64,000 nt of DNA from Parasedimentitalea marina (GTDB taxonomy: Bacteria > Pseudomonadota > Alphaproteobacteria > Rhodobacterales > Rhodobacteraceae), in contig NZ_CP033219.1 of assembly GCF_004006175.1 (NCBI RefSeq), forward strand, positions 1,550,001 to 1,614,000, given 5' to 3'. The notes below the pieces were generated by a model, which saw only the letters and a program-made list of their open reading frames with translations, was not told the DNA's origin and made no database searches. The position numbers and the translations under genes are program-made. Of the stretch, positions 45,502 to 54,479 are shown piece by piece; the stretch's first letter is position 1; each line of letters begins with the position of its first letter.

Positions 45502-46299
45502 ATGAATACTGAAACGACTACCAAGGCTGTCGTCGAGGCCCGTAACCTGGATCTGGTATTCCAGACCAACGACGGCCCCGTACAGGCGCTCAGGGATGTG
45601 AATCTGACCATCAACAAGGGTGACTTTGTCAGCTTTATCGGCCCGTCAGGCTGTGGCAAGACGACATTTTTGCGGGTGATGGCAGCGCTGGAGCAACCCA
45701 CAGGCGGGGAGATCACCGTCAATGGCATGACCCCGGACGAGGCCCGCCGTCAGCGTGCCTATGGCTATGTGTTCCAGGCCTCGGGGCTGTACCCCTGGCG
45801 CAATATAGCCCGCAACATCAAGTTGCCGCTTGAGATCATGGGCTATTCCAAAGCCGAACAGGAAAAGCGCGTTAACGAAGTGTTGGAACTTGTTGAATTG
45901 TCAGGGTTTGAGGGGAAATACCCCTGGCAGTTGTCGGGCGGCATGCAACAGCGTGCATCCATTGCGCGGGCGCTGGCATTTGATGCGGATATCTTGCTGA
46001 TGGACGAGCCATTTGGGGCGCTGGACGAAATCGTGCGCGACCATTTGAACGAGCAGCTGCTGAAGCTTTGGGCGCGCACCAACAAGACAATTGGCTTTGT
46101 CACCCACTCGATCCCGGAGGCGGTGTATCTTTCGACCAAGATCGTGGTGATGAGCCCGCGGCCGGGACGGATCACCGATGTGATTGAGAGCCCGCTGCCC
46201 AAGGAACGTCCGCTGGATATCCGCGACAGTCCTGAATTTATCGAGATCGCGCACCGGGTGCGGGAAGGTTTGCGGGCGGGGCATGGCGACGATGTGTAA
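45502..46299 (+). CDS. Pyrimidine-type ABC transporter, ATP-binding protein
   Basis: A 265-residue ATPase of the nitrate/taurine/HMP-type family. Walker A is GPSGCGKTT, signature LSGGMQQRASIA, Walker B ILLMDEPFGALDE and switch His in FVTHSIPEAVYL. AAGG seven bases before the ATG at 45502 sets the start. Its place in the pyrimidine locus and under the RutR-like sites suggests uptake of uracil, thymine or dihydropyrimidines; thiamine precursor (HMP) uptake is the main alternative. Confidence 0.87.
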   Translation: MNTETTTKAVVEARNLDLVFQTNDGPVQALRDVNLTINKGDFVSFIGPSGCGKTTFLRVMAALEQPTGGEITVNGMTPDEARRQRAYGYVFQASGLYPWRNIARNIKLPLEIMGYSKAEQEKRVNEVLELVELSGFEGKYPWQLSGGMQQRASIARALAFDADILLMDEPFGALDEIVRDHLNEQLLKLWARTNKTIGFVTHSIPEAVYLSTKIVVMSPRPGRITDVIESPLPKERPLDIRDSPEFIEIAHRVREGLRAGHGDDV

Positions 46300-46362
46300 T
46301 CTGAAAATGGCAGCGCCTGTCGCCTGGTGGGTGCAGGCATACACACTACGAAAGCTGGTATC

Positions 46363-47292
46363 ATGAAGACCGTCGTTGCTGTCCTAACTGTTCTTTCGGT
46401 GATCATTGCCTTTTGGTATGCGGCTTGCCTGCCGATGAATATCAAGGGGGTGTTGACGGAAGCCGAGCGCGCTGGGGCCGAAGTGACCCCAGCAGGTGCG
46501 AAAGAGCGGCGGGATTTAAGTGAGTTTGGTCTGGTGCTGGACAATAACTTTGCCATTGCAGCAACCTGGGCGCAGGATCGGCCACGACTGCCTGCGCCGC
46601 ATCAGGTGGCGGTGGAGCTGTGGAAAACCACTGGCGCCATGGTACTGAAAGGCAAGATGATGTCAAAGCGCAGCCTGTTTTATCACGGTTGGGTGACATT
46701 GAGCGCGACGCTGTTGGGCTTTGCCATCGGGACCGGTCTGGGTATTTTGCTGGCGGTGGGCATTGTCCATTCGCGGGTTATGGATATGTCGGTGATGCCC
46801 TGGGCGATTGTCAGCCAGACGATACCGATTATCGCCCTAGCGCCGATGATTATTGTGGTGCTCTATTCTGTTGGCGTGCAGGGGATCCTGCCCAAGGCGA
46901 TCATCTCGGCTTATCTGAGCTTTTTCCCGGTTGTGGTGGGCATGGTCAAAGGGTTGCGCAGTCCGGATGCGATGCAATTGGATCTGCTGCGCACCTATAA
47001 TGCCAGCCTTAACCAGGGGTTCTGGGCGTTGCGACTGCCGGCCTCGATGCCCTATCTTTTTACCTCGCTGAAAATTGGTATTGCTGCGTCCCTGGTTGGC
47101 GCCATCGTGGGGGAGCTGCCAACGGGAGCGGTTGCCGGGTTGGGCGCGCGACTGTTGGGTGGTAGCTACTATGGCCAGACCGTGCAGATCTGGTCGGCGC
47201 TGTTTGCGGCGGCGATCCTGGCGGCCTGTCTGGTCGCCCTTCTGGGGGTGATCGAGCGGGGCGTTCTGAAACGGATGGGGATGAGCGCATGA
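46363..47292 (+). CDS. Pyrimidine-type ABC transporter, permease 1
   Basis: A 309-residue permease with a first helix, a periplasmic segment of about 75 residues, and then five helices. The EAA loop region is TYNASLNQGFWALRLPASMPYLF. The long periplasmic insert after helix 1 is typical of component 1 of this importer type. The ATG at 46363 is preferred; a GTG at 46327 is in frame. Confidence 0.85.
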   Translation: MKTVVAVLTVLSVIIAFWYAACLPMNIKGVLTEAERAGAEVTPAGAKERRDLSEFGLVLDNNFAIAATWAQDRPRLPAPHQVAVELWKTTGAMVLKGKMMSKRSLFYHGWVTLSATLLGFAIGTGLGILLAVGIVHSRVMDMSVMPWAIVSQTIPIIALAPMIIVVLYSVGVQGILPKAIISAYLSFFPVVVGMVKGLRSPDAMQLDLLRTYNASLNQGFWALRLPASMPYLFTSLKIGIAASLVGAIVGELPTGAVAGLGARLLGGSYYGQTVQIWSALFAAAILAACLVALLGVIERGVLKRMGMSA

Positions 47293-47304
47293 TGAGGCAT
47301 TGGA

Positions 47305-47362
47305 TTGGGGGCTCTGCCCCCGCCGCGACGCGGCTCCCCCGGGATATTTATGGCCAGATGAA
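47305..47362 (+). repeat. Recurring intergenic element, copy 3
   Basis: Starts TTGGGGGCTCTGCCCCC, then a CGCGACGCG stem-like part, CCCCCGGGATATTTA and ends CAGATGAA. It lies between two permease genes of one operon, so it cannot be an absolute terminator. Confidence 0.8.
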
Positions 47363-47377
47363 CAAGGGGGGCGGGAC

Positions 47378-48223
47378 ATGGTGATGGTTGGTCTTGCGGT
47401 GTTGGTCTGGTGTGGCGGTTGGTGGCTGAATGCGCGACTGGCCAATGGGCCGCAGTCGGACACCCGGTTGGTGCAATTGCTGGTGCCTGCGATTTTTGGC
47501 ATCACCCTGTTGCTGGTGTGGCAATTGCTGGTCATGGGAATGCAGGTTCCCAAAGTAATCTTGCCATCTCCGACGGATATTGCCGCCGCATTTGAGGCCA
47601 ATCTGTCTAAGCTGTCGCAGGATTTTCAGCAGACCTTTGTGAAGGGTGCATTGAGTGGCTATGTGATTGGCTGTTCGGCGGCATTTTTGATGGCCATTGT
47701 CATGGATCGCAGTGACTTTCTGCGGCGTGGGCTATTGCCGGTGGGCAATTTTGTCGCGGCCTTGCCGATTGTTGGAACTGCGCCGATCCTGGTGATGTGG
47801 TTTGGCTTTGACTGGCACTCGAAAGCGGCTGTTGTGGTGGTCATGGTGTTTTTCCCAGTGTTGGTAAATACGGTCGCGGGCCTGCGCGAAACCAGCGCCA
47901 TGCAGCGGGATCTGATGCAGACCTATGCGGCCAGCTACTGGCAGAGCTTTTTCAAGCTGCGACTGCCTGCGGCCCTGCCATTTGTGTTCAACGGCTTGAA
48001 AATCTCGACAACCCTGGCCCTGGTGGGCGCTATTGTGGCTGAGTTCTTTGGCTCTCCCACCGTGGGTATGGGGTTTCGAATTTCCACCAGTGTCGGCCAA
48101 CTGGCACTAGATATGGTTTGGGCTGAGATTGTCGTCGCAGCCCTGGCAGGGTCGTTGTTCTATGGCGTGGTGGCGATGCTGGAGAAAATGCTGACCTTCT
48201 GGCACCCGTCGCAACGAAGGTGA
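47378..48223 (+). CDS. Pyrimidine-type ABC transporter, permease 2
   Basis: A 281-residue permease with six to seven helices and the EAA loop TYAASYWQSFFKLRLPAALPFVF. The ATG at 47378 follows a GGGGGGCGGGAC purine run; the frame opens at 47300 across the repeat element, which is rejected as coding. It pairs with permease 1 in a heterodimer. Confidence 0.87.
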   Translation: MVMVGLAVLVWCGGWWLNARLANGPQSDTRLVQLLVPAIFGITLLLVWQLLVMGMQVPKVILPSPTDIAAAFEANLSKLSQDFQQTFVKGALSGYVIGCSAAFLMAIVMDRSDFLRRGLLPVGNFVAALPIVGTAPILVMWFGFDWHSKAAVVVVMVFFPVLVNTVAGLRETSAMQRDLMQTYAASYWQSFFKLRLPAALPFVFNGLKISTTLALVGAIVAEFFGSPTVGMGFRISTSVGQLALDMVWAEIVVAALAGSLFYGVVAMLEKMLTFWHPSQRR

Positions 48224-48362
48224 GATCTGAAATTCCGCAGCCCCGTGTTTTGCACTGGGCTGCGCATCCGGTTGGGCGCACCGGGGTCATATTGAGTGTG
48301 ACCATGAGCGCTCAAAACCTGTGCAGGGCAGTATAGGCTTTGCTGCGGGGATAAGAAAAACT

Positions 48363-48378
48363 TTGAACGGATGGTCAA
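48363..48378. promoter_or_regulatory. RutR-like operator upstream of the binding-protein gene
   Basis: TTGAACGGATGGTCAA matches the RutR consensus at 12 of 14 defined positions, 42 bases before the binding-protein ATG. It implies a separate promoter for that gene within the locus. Confidence 0.6.
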
Positions 48379-48420
48379 ATTCGCGCAAGCTTTGGCCATA
48401 ACCACAGGGAGTAACTACCA

Positions 48421-49404
48421 ATGAAACACATTTTGACAGCCGCCGCTTTGGCGCTGGGTGCTGCTGGCACCGCGCAGGCCGCCGACGAGGTTCGCCTGCA
48501 GCTGCAATGGGTAACACAGGCACAATTCGCTGGCTATTATGTCGCGCTGGACAAAGGATTTTATGGTGAAGAAGACCTGGATGTAACCATCCTGCCCGGT
48601 GGCCCGGATATTGCTCCGCCGCAGGTTCTGGCCGGTGGTGGCGCCGACGTGATGCTGAACTGGATGCCGTCGGCATTGGCTGCACGTGAAAAAGGTCTGC
48701 CGGTTGTGAATATTGCGCAACCGTTCAAAAGTTCAGGGTTGATGCTGACTTGCTGGAAGGACACCGGCATCACCAGCCCGGCGGATTTCAAAGGCAAGAC
48801 AATTGGTGTCTGGTTCTTTGGCAATGAATACCCGTTCCTGAGCTGGATGAGCAAAGAAGGTATCAGCACCGATGGTGGTGAGGATGGTGTCACCGTGCTG
48901 AAGCAGGGTTTCAACGTTGATCCACTGCTGCAGCGTCAGGCCGACTGTATTTCAACCATGACCTACAATGAATACGGTCAGGTTTTGGATGCTGGTGTGT
49001 CTGAAGACGAACTGGTGACCTTTAAGTATGAAGACCAGGGTGTAGCGACACTGGAAGACGGTATTTATGCGCTTGAAGCGAACCTAGAAGATCCGGCGTT
49101 CCAGGACAAAATGGTGCGATTTGTTCGGGCGTCCATGAAGGGGTGGAAATACGCTGAGGCCCATCCAAGTGAGGCGGCTGATATCGTGTTGGACAATGAT
49201 GCATCCGGGGCTCAGACCGAAGCACACCAGCAACGGATGATGTCAGAGATTGCTAAGCTGACGGCAGGGAGCAATGGCTCGCTTGACCCGGCAGACTTTG
49301 ACCGCACTGTGTCTACTTTGCTGGGCGGTGGTTCAGATCCGGTGATCACAATGACGCCAGAAGGTGCCTGGACACATGCCATCACCGATGCTGCACTGAA
49401 ATGA
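48421..49404 (+). CDS. Pyrimidine-type ABC transporter, substrate-binding protein (NMT1/THI5-like)
   Basis: A 327-residue periplasmic protein with a Sec signal (MKHILTAAALALGAAGTAQA) and an NMT1/THI5-like fold: VRLQLQWVTQAQFAGYYVAL, a glycine-rich LPGGPDIAPPQVLAGGGADV and TCWKDTGITSPADFKGKTIGV. This family binds thiamine pyrimidine precursors or pyrimidines. Purine-rich GGGAG precedes the ATG. It has its own RutR-like operator and a strong terminator after it. Confidence 0.88.
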   Translation: MKHILTAAALALGAAGTAQAADEVRLQLQWVTQAQFAGYYVALDKGFYGEEDLDVTILPGGPDIAPPQVLAGGGADVMLNWMPSALAAREKGLPVVNIAQPFKSSGLMLTCWKDTGITSPADFKGKTIGVWFFGNEYPFLSWMSKEGISTDGGEDGVTVLKQGFNVDPLLQRQADCISTMTYNEYGQVLDAGVSEDELVTFKYEDQGVATLEDGIYALEANLEDPAFQDKMVRFVRASMKGWKYAEAHPSEAADIVLDNDASGAQTEAHQQRMMSEIAKLTAGSNGSLDPADFDRTVSTLLGGGSDPVITMTPEGAWTHAITDAALK

Positions 49405-49445
49405 GCTGCAAGCATCTATTAGATGAGTGTTAAATACATGATTCG

Positions 49446-49475
49446 CCCGCAACGCTCGTCGTTGCGGGTTTTTTT
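49446..49475 (+). terminator. Rho-independent terminator ending the pyrimidine locus
   Basis: CCCGCAACG and CGTTGCGGG form a nine-bp stem around CTCGT, followed by seven T. Confidence 0.93.
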
Positions 49476-49608
49476 GAATAAATCAATACAGGATTACACT
49501 AGTCCACTCTGCCTTGAATTGAGTCAATCATGATCTAATTCCCGTTCAAGTGAAGTTGGTTTGATCTTCGGTTTTATTCCCAGGGTCAGCCAACCGAGAG
49601 GGGTAATG

Positions 49609-50694
49609 ATGTCCATTTGGAAGCGATCCGGCCTGTGTTTGTGCCGCAGTGATGACTTGGCAAGTGGGGGTCATTGTTTGCATAGTGAAACCCGTCAGCT
49701 GAGCAGCATATTTGGATTTAGTCGTTCTGTTGCGGGCGAGGTTGATTTTCCTCTGCTGAACTTATGTCAACGCGCGTTTAGACGGCGGTTGAAGGGGACG
49801 CGGGCGCAGATTCTTATACTGCATGACGGGTCAGGAGCCGATGAGGTCAACAAGGCTGAAGTGAACAGCCGAGGGATCTGGGCTCAGGCGGTAGAAGTCT
49901 GTTCATTGGAACATATTAGCCACGTTGATATTCTGCTTGCTTTGGCGATGGGGTTTGACCGGGTTTTGTTACAACAACAGATGTCCATTGAGTTGGCTGC
50001 GATGCAGGGTCATGAAATTGAACTGACACGGGCGATGGGCGGGGAAGGTCGGGTGAGCTCCTTTGCTTCAATCGATCAGCTTCAGAGCATGCTGGCCGCT
50101 GTACCTTCAAATGCTGGTCCGTGGCCGACAGAGCCGCCGACGATCACAGCAAACCGCCCAAGCACAGCGCGCGCCTGTGCTGCAGTCTTGTTGCCAAACG
50201 GCCATGTTCCGATCCCGTTGCCGATTGATGCACCCTATGGAACGGTGCAGCTGAATGCCTCGGCCTGCAATATGTGTCAAAATTGCGTGTGGCTGTGTCC
50301 TACGGATGCTTTGACAGTCGGAGAGGGCGCGAGTGAGCTTCATTTTGTAGAAAGCAGCTGTATTCAGTGTGGAATGTGTAAGTCCATCTGCCCCAAAGAT
50401 GCGCTGCATCTAGACACAAGGCTAGTGTCGTCACCCAGCGCTGATGAACGACAGTCCCTCCATCGGGCAATGCCTGCCAACTGCAAATCTTGCGGTGATT
50501 CTTTTACGGCCAAGCCCGCTTTGGACCGGTTGTTGAATCAGTTTCAGGATGGAAAACGGGTATTGTCCAAGATGGATGCTCAGTGGTTGAGCCGACTCTG
50601 TTCAAGTTGTCGGGTCCGCGGAATTGAATTATTGCGTAACAAGCAATTGGCAGAATCTGGGCTGATGCATTCGGAACCGCTACGCGGCCAGTAA
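49609..50694 (+). CDS. 4Fe-4S dicluster protein, N-terminally shortened
   Basis: A 361-residue protein. The C-terminal part has two ferredoxin clusters, CNMCQNCVWLCPTDAL and CIQCGMCKSICPKDAL, then CKSCGDSF and CSSCR. The middle segment AQILILHDGSGADEV and GFDRVLLQ matches long 4Fe-4S proteins (about 650 residues) often linked to formate dehydrogenase in alphaproteobacteria. Those carry an extra ferredoxin domain at the N-terminus; here only a Cys-rich remnant (LCLCRSDDLASGGHC) is left. GAGAGGGG sets the ATG at 49609. It may be a functional short form or a decayed gene. Confidence 0.65.
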   Translation: MSIWKRSGLCLCRSDDLASGGHCLHSETRQLSSIFGFSRSVAGEVDFPLLNLCQRAFRRRLKGTRAQILILHDGSGADEVNKAEVNSRGIWAQAVEVCSLEHISHVDILLALAMGFDRVLLQQQMSIELAAMQGHEIELTRAMGGEGRVSSFASIDQLQSMLAAVPSNAGPWPTEPPTITANRPSTARACAAVLLPNGHVPIPLPIDAPYGTVQLNASACNMCQNCVWLCPTDALTVGEGASELHFVESSCIQCGMCKSICPKDALHLDTRLVSSPSADERQSLHRAMPANCKSCGDSFTAKPALDRLLNQFQDGKRVLSKMDAQWLSRLCSSCRVRGIELLRNKQLAESGLMHSEPLRGQ

Positions 50695-50709
50695 CTGCCG
50701 AAATGGGTT

Positions 50710-51210
50710 TCAGGGTTGTTCGAGAAAGCCGCCGTAAAGCCCATGTTTGAAGATCAGCCCTTTCCCGGGGCGTGTGGTGACTTTGTAAACTTCACCTATC
50801 ACAATCGAGTGGTCGCCGCCTGGGTGGCAGGCGAACTGGTGGCAGTCAAAGCGGGCGATGCAGCCGGGCAGGGTGGGGATACCAGCGTCATTGGGCTGCC
50901 AGTTTACGGCGTCGAAAGCTTCGCCGTTCATGGCAAAATGCCTGGCCAGCTCCAGTTGATCCTCGGCCACAACGTGAACCGCAAAATGGTCGGCGCTGAC
51001 AAAGGCATCGTGGCGCAGCGAGCGCCGGGCCGGACACCACAACAACAATGCGGGATCCATCGAGACCGAGGTGAAGCTATTGACTGTCATCGCCAGAGGT
51101 CCACGGCTGGTCACCGTGGTGACGATGGTCACCCCGGTTCCAAAACACCCCAGTGCATCGCGGTAAGCCCGCGTTGTTTCCGGTCCGGGAGTAAAGCTGG
51201 TGACGGACAT
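50710..51210 (-). CDS. Flavin reductase-family protein
   Basis: A 166-residue flavin reductase-like (HpaC/RutF-type) FMN-binding split-barrel protein: ALGCFGTGVTIVTTV, MTVNSFTSVSMDPALLLWC and HSIVIGEV. AGGGG eight bases before the ATG at 51210 sets the start. It would supply reduced flavin to a monooxygenase, but none is adjacent. RutF of the oxidative uracil pathway is a relative; the rest of that pathway is absent here. Confidence 0.85.
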   Translation of the reverse strand: MSVTSFTPGPETTRAYRDALGCFGTGVTIVTTVTSRGPLAMTVNSFTSVSMDPALLLWCPARRSLRHDAFVSADHFAVHVVAEDQLELARHFAMNGEAFDAVNWQPNDAGIPTLPGCIARFDCHQFACHPGGDHSIVIGEVYKVTTRPGKGLIFKHGLYGGFLEQP

Positions 51211-51320
51211 ATCCTGCGCCCCTAAGTAATCTCTGCCGCCGCACTGACATGGAGCCGGGATATTGTCCAATAGAATGTTAAATTGATTGCGGCCCCCTTT
51301 GATACAGGGGCCGCATCAAC

Positions 51321-52004
51321 TCAACTCATGGCCTGATCGACCAGCGTTGCCATCGCTGCGGCAATATCAGCGATATCCCCCATCGCATCTACAGTTTTCA
51401 GCACCCCTTTGTCGCCATAATAGGCGATCAGCGGCGCTGTCTGAGCGTGATAGGCCTCTAGTCGGGCGGCCACTGTCTCGGCTGTATCATCTGCGCGGCG
51501 TTTCATGTCCGAGGCGCCACATTTGTCGCAGATGCCATCTTGGGCCGGAGCCTTGAAACTGTCGTGATATCCTTCGCCGCAGCCGCCACAGGTGAAGCGG
51601 CCTGAAATGCGTTTGACCATTGCTGCGTCATCAACGTTTAGGCTGATGGCCGTGTTGATCCGCTGCTTGGACTCTGCCAACAGTTCATCCAGCGCTTGGG
51701 CCTGCACCGTGGTGCGCGGGAACCCATCAAGAATGACCCCGTTGGCGCAGTCAGGCTCGGCCAGGCGATCCCTCAGGATGTCGATGACGATTTGGTCGCT
51801 GACCAGATCACCGGCCTCCATCACGGCCTTGGCTGCTTTGCCTGCGTCTGTGCCTGCGGCGACAGCCGCGCGCAGCAAGTCCCCCGTTGACAGCTGTACA
51901 AGGCCAAATCGCTCCTCCAGCAGACGCGCCTGTGTGCCCTTGCCGGCACCGGGTGGCCCCAGCAAGATCAAAACCGCCGGAGCGGTGAGTGTTTCCGTAC
52001 CCAT
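51321..52004 (-). CDS. adk: Adenylate kinase with zinc LID, downstream of acs
   Basis: A 227-residue long-form adenylate kinase. The P-loop is LGPPGAGKGTQ, the NMP region LSTGDLLRAAV, GVILDGFPRT, and the LID has four cysteines (CGGCGEGYH, ICDKCG). AGGAGG six bases before the second ATG (52004) sets the start; the ATG at 52010 abuts it directly. AGGAGG overlaps the acs stop, so the two genes are coupled. In this bacterial group the housekeeping adk is usually beside secY, so this may be a second copy serving AMP from acetyl-CoA synthetase. Confidence 0.92.
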   Translation of the reverse strand: MGTETLTAPAVLILLGPPGAGKGTQARLLEERFGLVQLSTGDLLRAAVAAGTDAGKAAKAVMEAGDLVSDQIVIDILRDRLAEPDCANGVILDGFPRTTVQAQALDELLAESKQRINTAISLNVDDAAMVKRISGRFTCGGCGEGYHDSFKAPAQDGICDKCGASDMKRRADDTAETVAARLEAYHAQTAPLIAYYGDKGVLKTVDAMGDIADIAAAMATLVDQAMS

Positions 52005-52014
52005 GCTCATCCTC

Positions 52015-53973
52015 CTATTTTCCGGCCCGGTTGGCGATCAGATCGTCAACCACCGAAGGATCAGCCAGAGTTGAAGTGTCGCCAAGGCTGCCAAAGTCGT
52101 TTTCGGCGATTTTGCGCAGAATGCGGCGCATAATCTTGCCTGAACGCGTTTTGGGCAGGCCAGGAGCCCATTGGATCACATCGGGGCTGGCAATCGGGCC
52201 AATCTCGGTGCGGACCCAAGTTCGCAGTTCTTTGAGCAACTCGTCACTGGGCTCGGCATTGTTCATCAGGGTGACATAGCAGTAGATGCCCTGACCCTTG
52301 ATGTCATGCGGATAACCAACCACTGCGGCTTCGGCGACGGCAACATGGGCCACCAGCGCGCTTTCAACCTCGGCGGTGCCCATGCGGTGCCCAGAAACGT
52401 TGATCACATCATCGACGCGGCCGGTAATCCAATAGTCGCCATCGACGTCGCGTTTGCAGCCATCACCAGTAAAGTAATAGCCTTTGTAATCCGAGAAATA
52501 GGTCTTTTGGAACCGCTCGTGATCGCCCCAGATGGTGCGCATTTGGCCGGGCCAGCTGTCTTTGATGCACAGCACACCATCAACGTCATTGCCTTCGATT
52601 TCAACACCGGAAGTCGGGTCCAGCACCACCGGTTGAATGCCAAAGAACGGCTTCATCGCGGATCCCGGCTTCATCGCGTGGGCGCCAGGCAAGGGGGTCA
52701 TCAAGTGGCCACCGGTTTCGGTTTGCCACCAGGTATCGACGATCGGGCATTTTCCTTTGCCTATCACGTCGTTGTACCAGGTCCAGGCCTCGGGGTTGAT
52801 CGGTTCGCCTACTGTTCCCAGAATGCGCAGGCTGGAGAGATCGCATTTCTCGACCCACTCATTGCCCTGTCCCATAAGGGCGCGCAGTGCGGTGGGGGCA
52901 GTGTAGAATTGGTTGACCTTGTGCTTTTCGCAGACCTGCCAGAACCGGCTGGCGTCAGGGAACGTGGGCACGCCTTCGAACATCAGTGTGGTGGCACCAT
53001 TCGCCAGCGGGCCATAAACGATATAGCTGTGACCGGTGACCCAGCCTACATCTGCGGTGCACCAAAAGATGTCACCATCATGGTAATCAAAGGTAATCTC
53101 ATGGGTCATGGCGGCATAGACCAGATAGCCACCAGTGGTATGTACCACGCCTTTGGGTTGACCCGTCGACCCCGAGGTATAGAGGATGAACAGCGGATCT
53201 TCGGCGTTCATTTCGGCCGGGGCATAGCTGTCGGCGGCATCGGCGGCCATGGCGTTATAGTCATAGTCGCGACCATCAACCCAAGTGGTCTGATCGCCGG
53301 TGTGTTTGACCACCAGACATTTCACATCGTCCTGGCAATGCAGCAACGCGGCATCAGCGTTGGACTTCAATGGTGTGACGCGGCCGCCACGTGGGGCGTG
53401 ATCGGCGGTAATGATCACCTTGGCGCCGCAACCATTGACCCGTGCGGCCAGCGCGTCAGGGCTGAAGCCGGCGAAAACGATCGAATGGATGGCACCGATC
53501 CGGGCACAGGCCAGCATCGCATAGGCGGCCTCGGGGATCATTGGCATATAGATGATGACCCGGTCGCCCTTGGTGACACCCATCGAGGCCAGCACATTGG
53601 ACATTTTACAAACCGAGCTGTGCAGCTGTTTGTAAGTGATGTTGAGGGCAGGGTCTTTGGGGTTGTCGGGTTCAAAAATGATCGCAGTTTGATCACCGCG
53701 AGTGGCCAGGTGACGATCGATACAATTGGCGCTGACGTTCAGCGCACCATCGGTGTACCAATTGATCGAAACTTCGCCAAAGTTGAAATTGACGTCCCTT
53801 ACCTGGGTAAAGGGTTTGATCCAGTCGATGCGTTGGCCTTGCTCGCTCCAGAATGCATCCGGATCGGCCAATGACGCAGCGTACATTTGGTCGTATTTGG
53901 CAGCATCGACATGCGCATGCGAAATGGCTTCGGCCGACGGCGGATACACGGGGCTCTCGTTCTGCGTGGTCAT
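52015..53973 (-). CDS. acs: Acetyl-CoA synthetase (AMP-forming)
   Basis: Activates acetate to acetyl-CoA via acetyl-AMP. At 652 residues it is full length: the N-terminal [20 protein letters not shown], the ATP loop [33 protein letters not shown] and the acetylation site [12 protein letters not shown] (regulatory lysine). A ScfR/CrbS-like regulatory gene set lies about 20 kb away in the same window. It is divergent from the TRAP transporter genes and leads into adk. Confidence 0.97.
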   Translation of the reverse strand: MTTQNESPVYPPSAEAISHAHVDAAKYDQMYAASLADPDAFWSEQGQRIDWIKPFTQVRDVNFNFGEVSINWYTDGALNVSANCIDRHLATRGDQTAIIFEPDNPKDPALNITYKQLHSSVCKMSNVLASMGVTKGDRVIIYMPMIPEAAYAMLACARIGAIHSIVFAGFSPDALAARVNGCGAKVIITADHAPRGGRVTPLKSNADAALLHCQDDVKCLVVKHTGDQTTWVDGRDYDYNAMAADAADSYAPAEMNAEDPLFILYTSGSTGQPKGVVHTTGGYLVYAAMTHEITFDYHDGDIFWCTADVGWVTGHSYIVYGPLANGATTLMFEGVPTFPDASRFWQVCEKHKVNQFYTAPTALRALMGQGNEWVEKCDLSSLRILGTVGEPINPEAWTWYNDVIGKGKCPIVDTWWQTETGGHLMTPLPGAHAMKPGSAMKPFFGIQPVVLDPTSGVEIEGNDVDGVLCIKDSWPGQMRTIWGDHERFQKTYFSDYKGYYFTGDGCKRDVDGDYWITGRVDDVINVSGHRMGTAEVESALVAHVAVAEAAVVGYPHDIKGQGIYCYVTLMNNAEPSDELLKELRTWVRTEIGPIASPDVIQWAPGLPKTRSGKIMRRILRKIAENDFGSLGDTSTLADPSVVDDLIANRAGK

Positions 53974-54479
53974 CCTGGGTCCCTCCCTCTCAAATTTCTC
54001 AGCTTGTCACACCACAGCCCTTGGGCGGGTCTGTCAAACCGTTTTCTTCCTCAGCGGTGATCATAGAGCAGGTTGAAAATATGTGAATAAGCGACGGGAA
54101 AATAACGATTTGCTTGTGAACGATTTTCCGATGTTTTTCTGTATCTGTAAATTCGTGGGTGTGTGTGAGGGCTAAACTATTGGAATAAAAACTATATATT
54201 GTCAAATCTTGTGCGGGGTTGAAACCAGCTGTTCCGGCTGTGACCGGCTGTCAATGTGGCCATGGGTACAAGACAGAGATGTGACATTTAGTGGCAGTCT
54301 GTCGTTCAGGGCAGGGCCGGGGTCTCGATTGCGATGCAACAGCCCAAGTCTGAACTCGCCACCTTATGCCCCAAGCTTGGGGCGATCAGGTGGTCGCGCA
54401 GGGCTTGGCAGCGGCAAGTCTTATCGTTAGCTTACGTTCTAAGTGCCTCGTATCAAGGGCGCAAATAGGGAGAATTACC
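53974..54479. other. Divergent promoter region between acs and TRAP operon
   Basis: 506 bases without a supported gene. A T/A-rich section (about 54090-54210) probably holds the acs promoter; a 16-base palindrome lies near 54368. No operator motif can be matched to a known regulator. Confidence 0.5.
54368..54383. promoter_or_regulatory. 16-base perfect palindrome upstream of the TRAP operon
   Basis: GCCCCAAGCTTGGGGC is self-complementary and ends 96 bases before the binding-protein ATG. It could be a repressor operator or a leader hairpin. Confidence 0.45.

Noticed and set aside
47300..47377. N-terminal extension of permease 2
   Set aside because: It would translate the repeat element; a good purine run precedes the ATG at 47378.
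50710..51210. Member of the oxidative Rut pathway (rutF)
   Set aside because: Only a generic flavin reductase; RutA-E genes are absent and no RutR-like site lies upstream.
52171..53874. Long plus-strand open frame opposite acs
   Set aside because: Antisense shadow of a conserved full-length gene; no recognisable protein features or Shine-Dalgarno.
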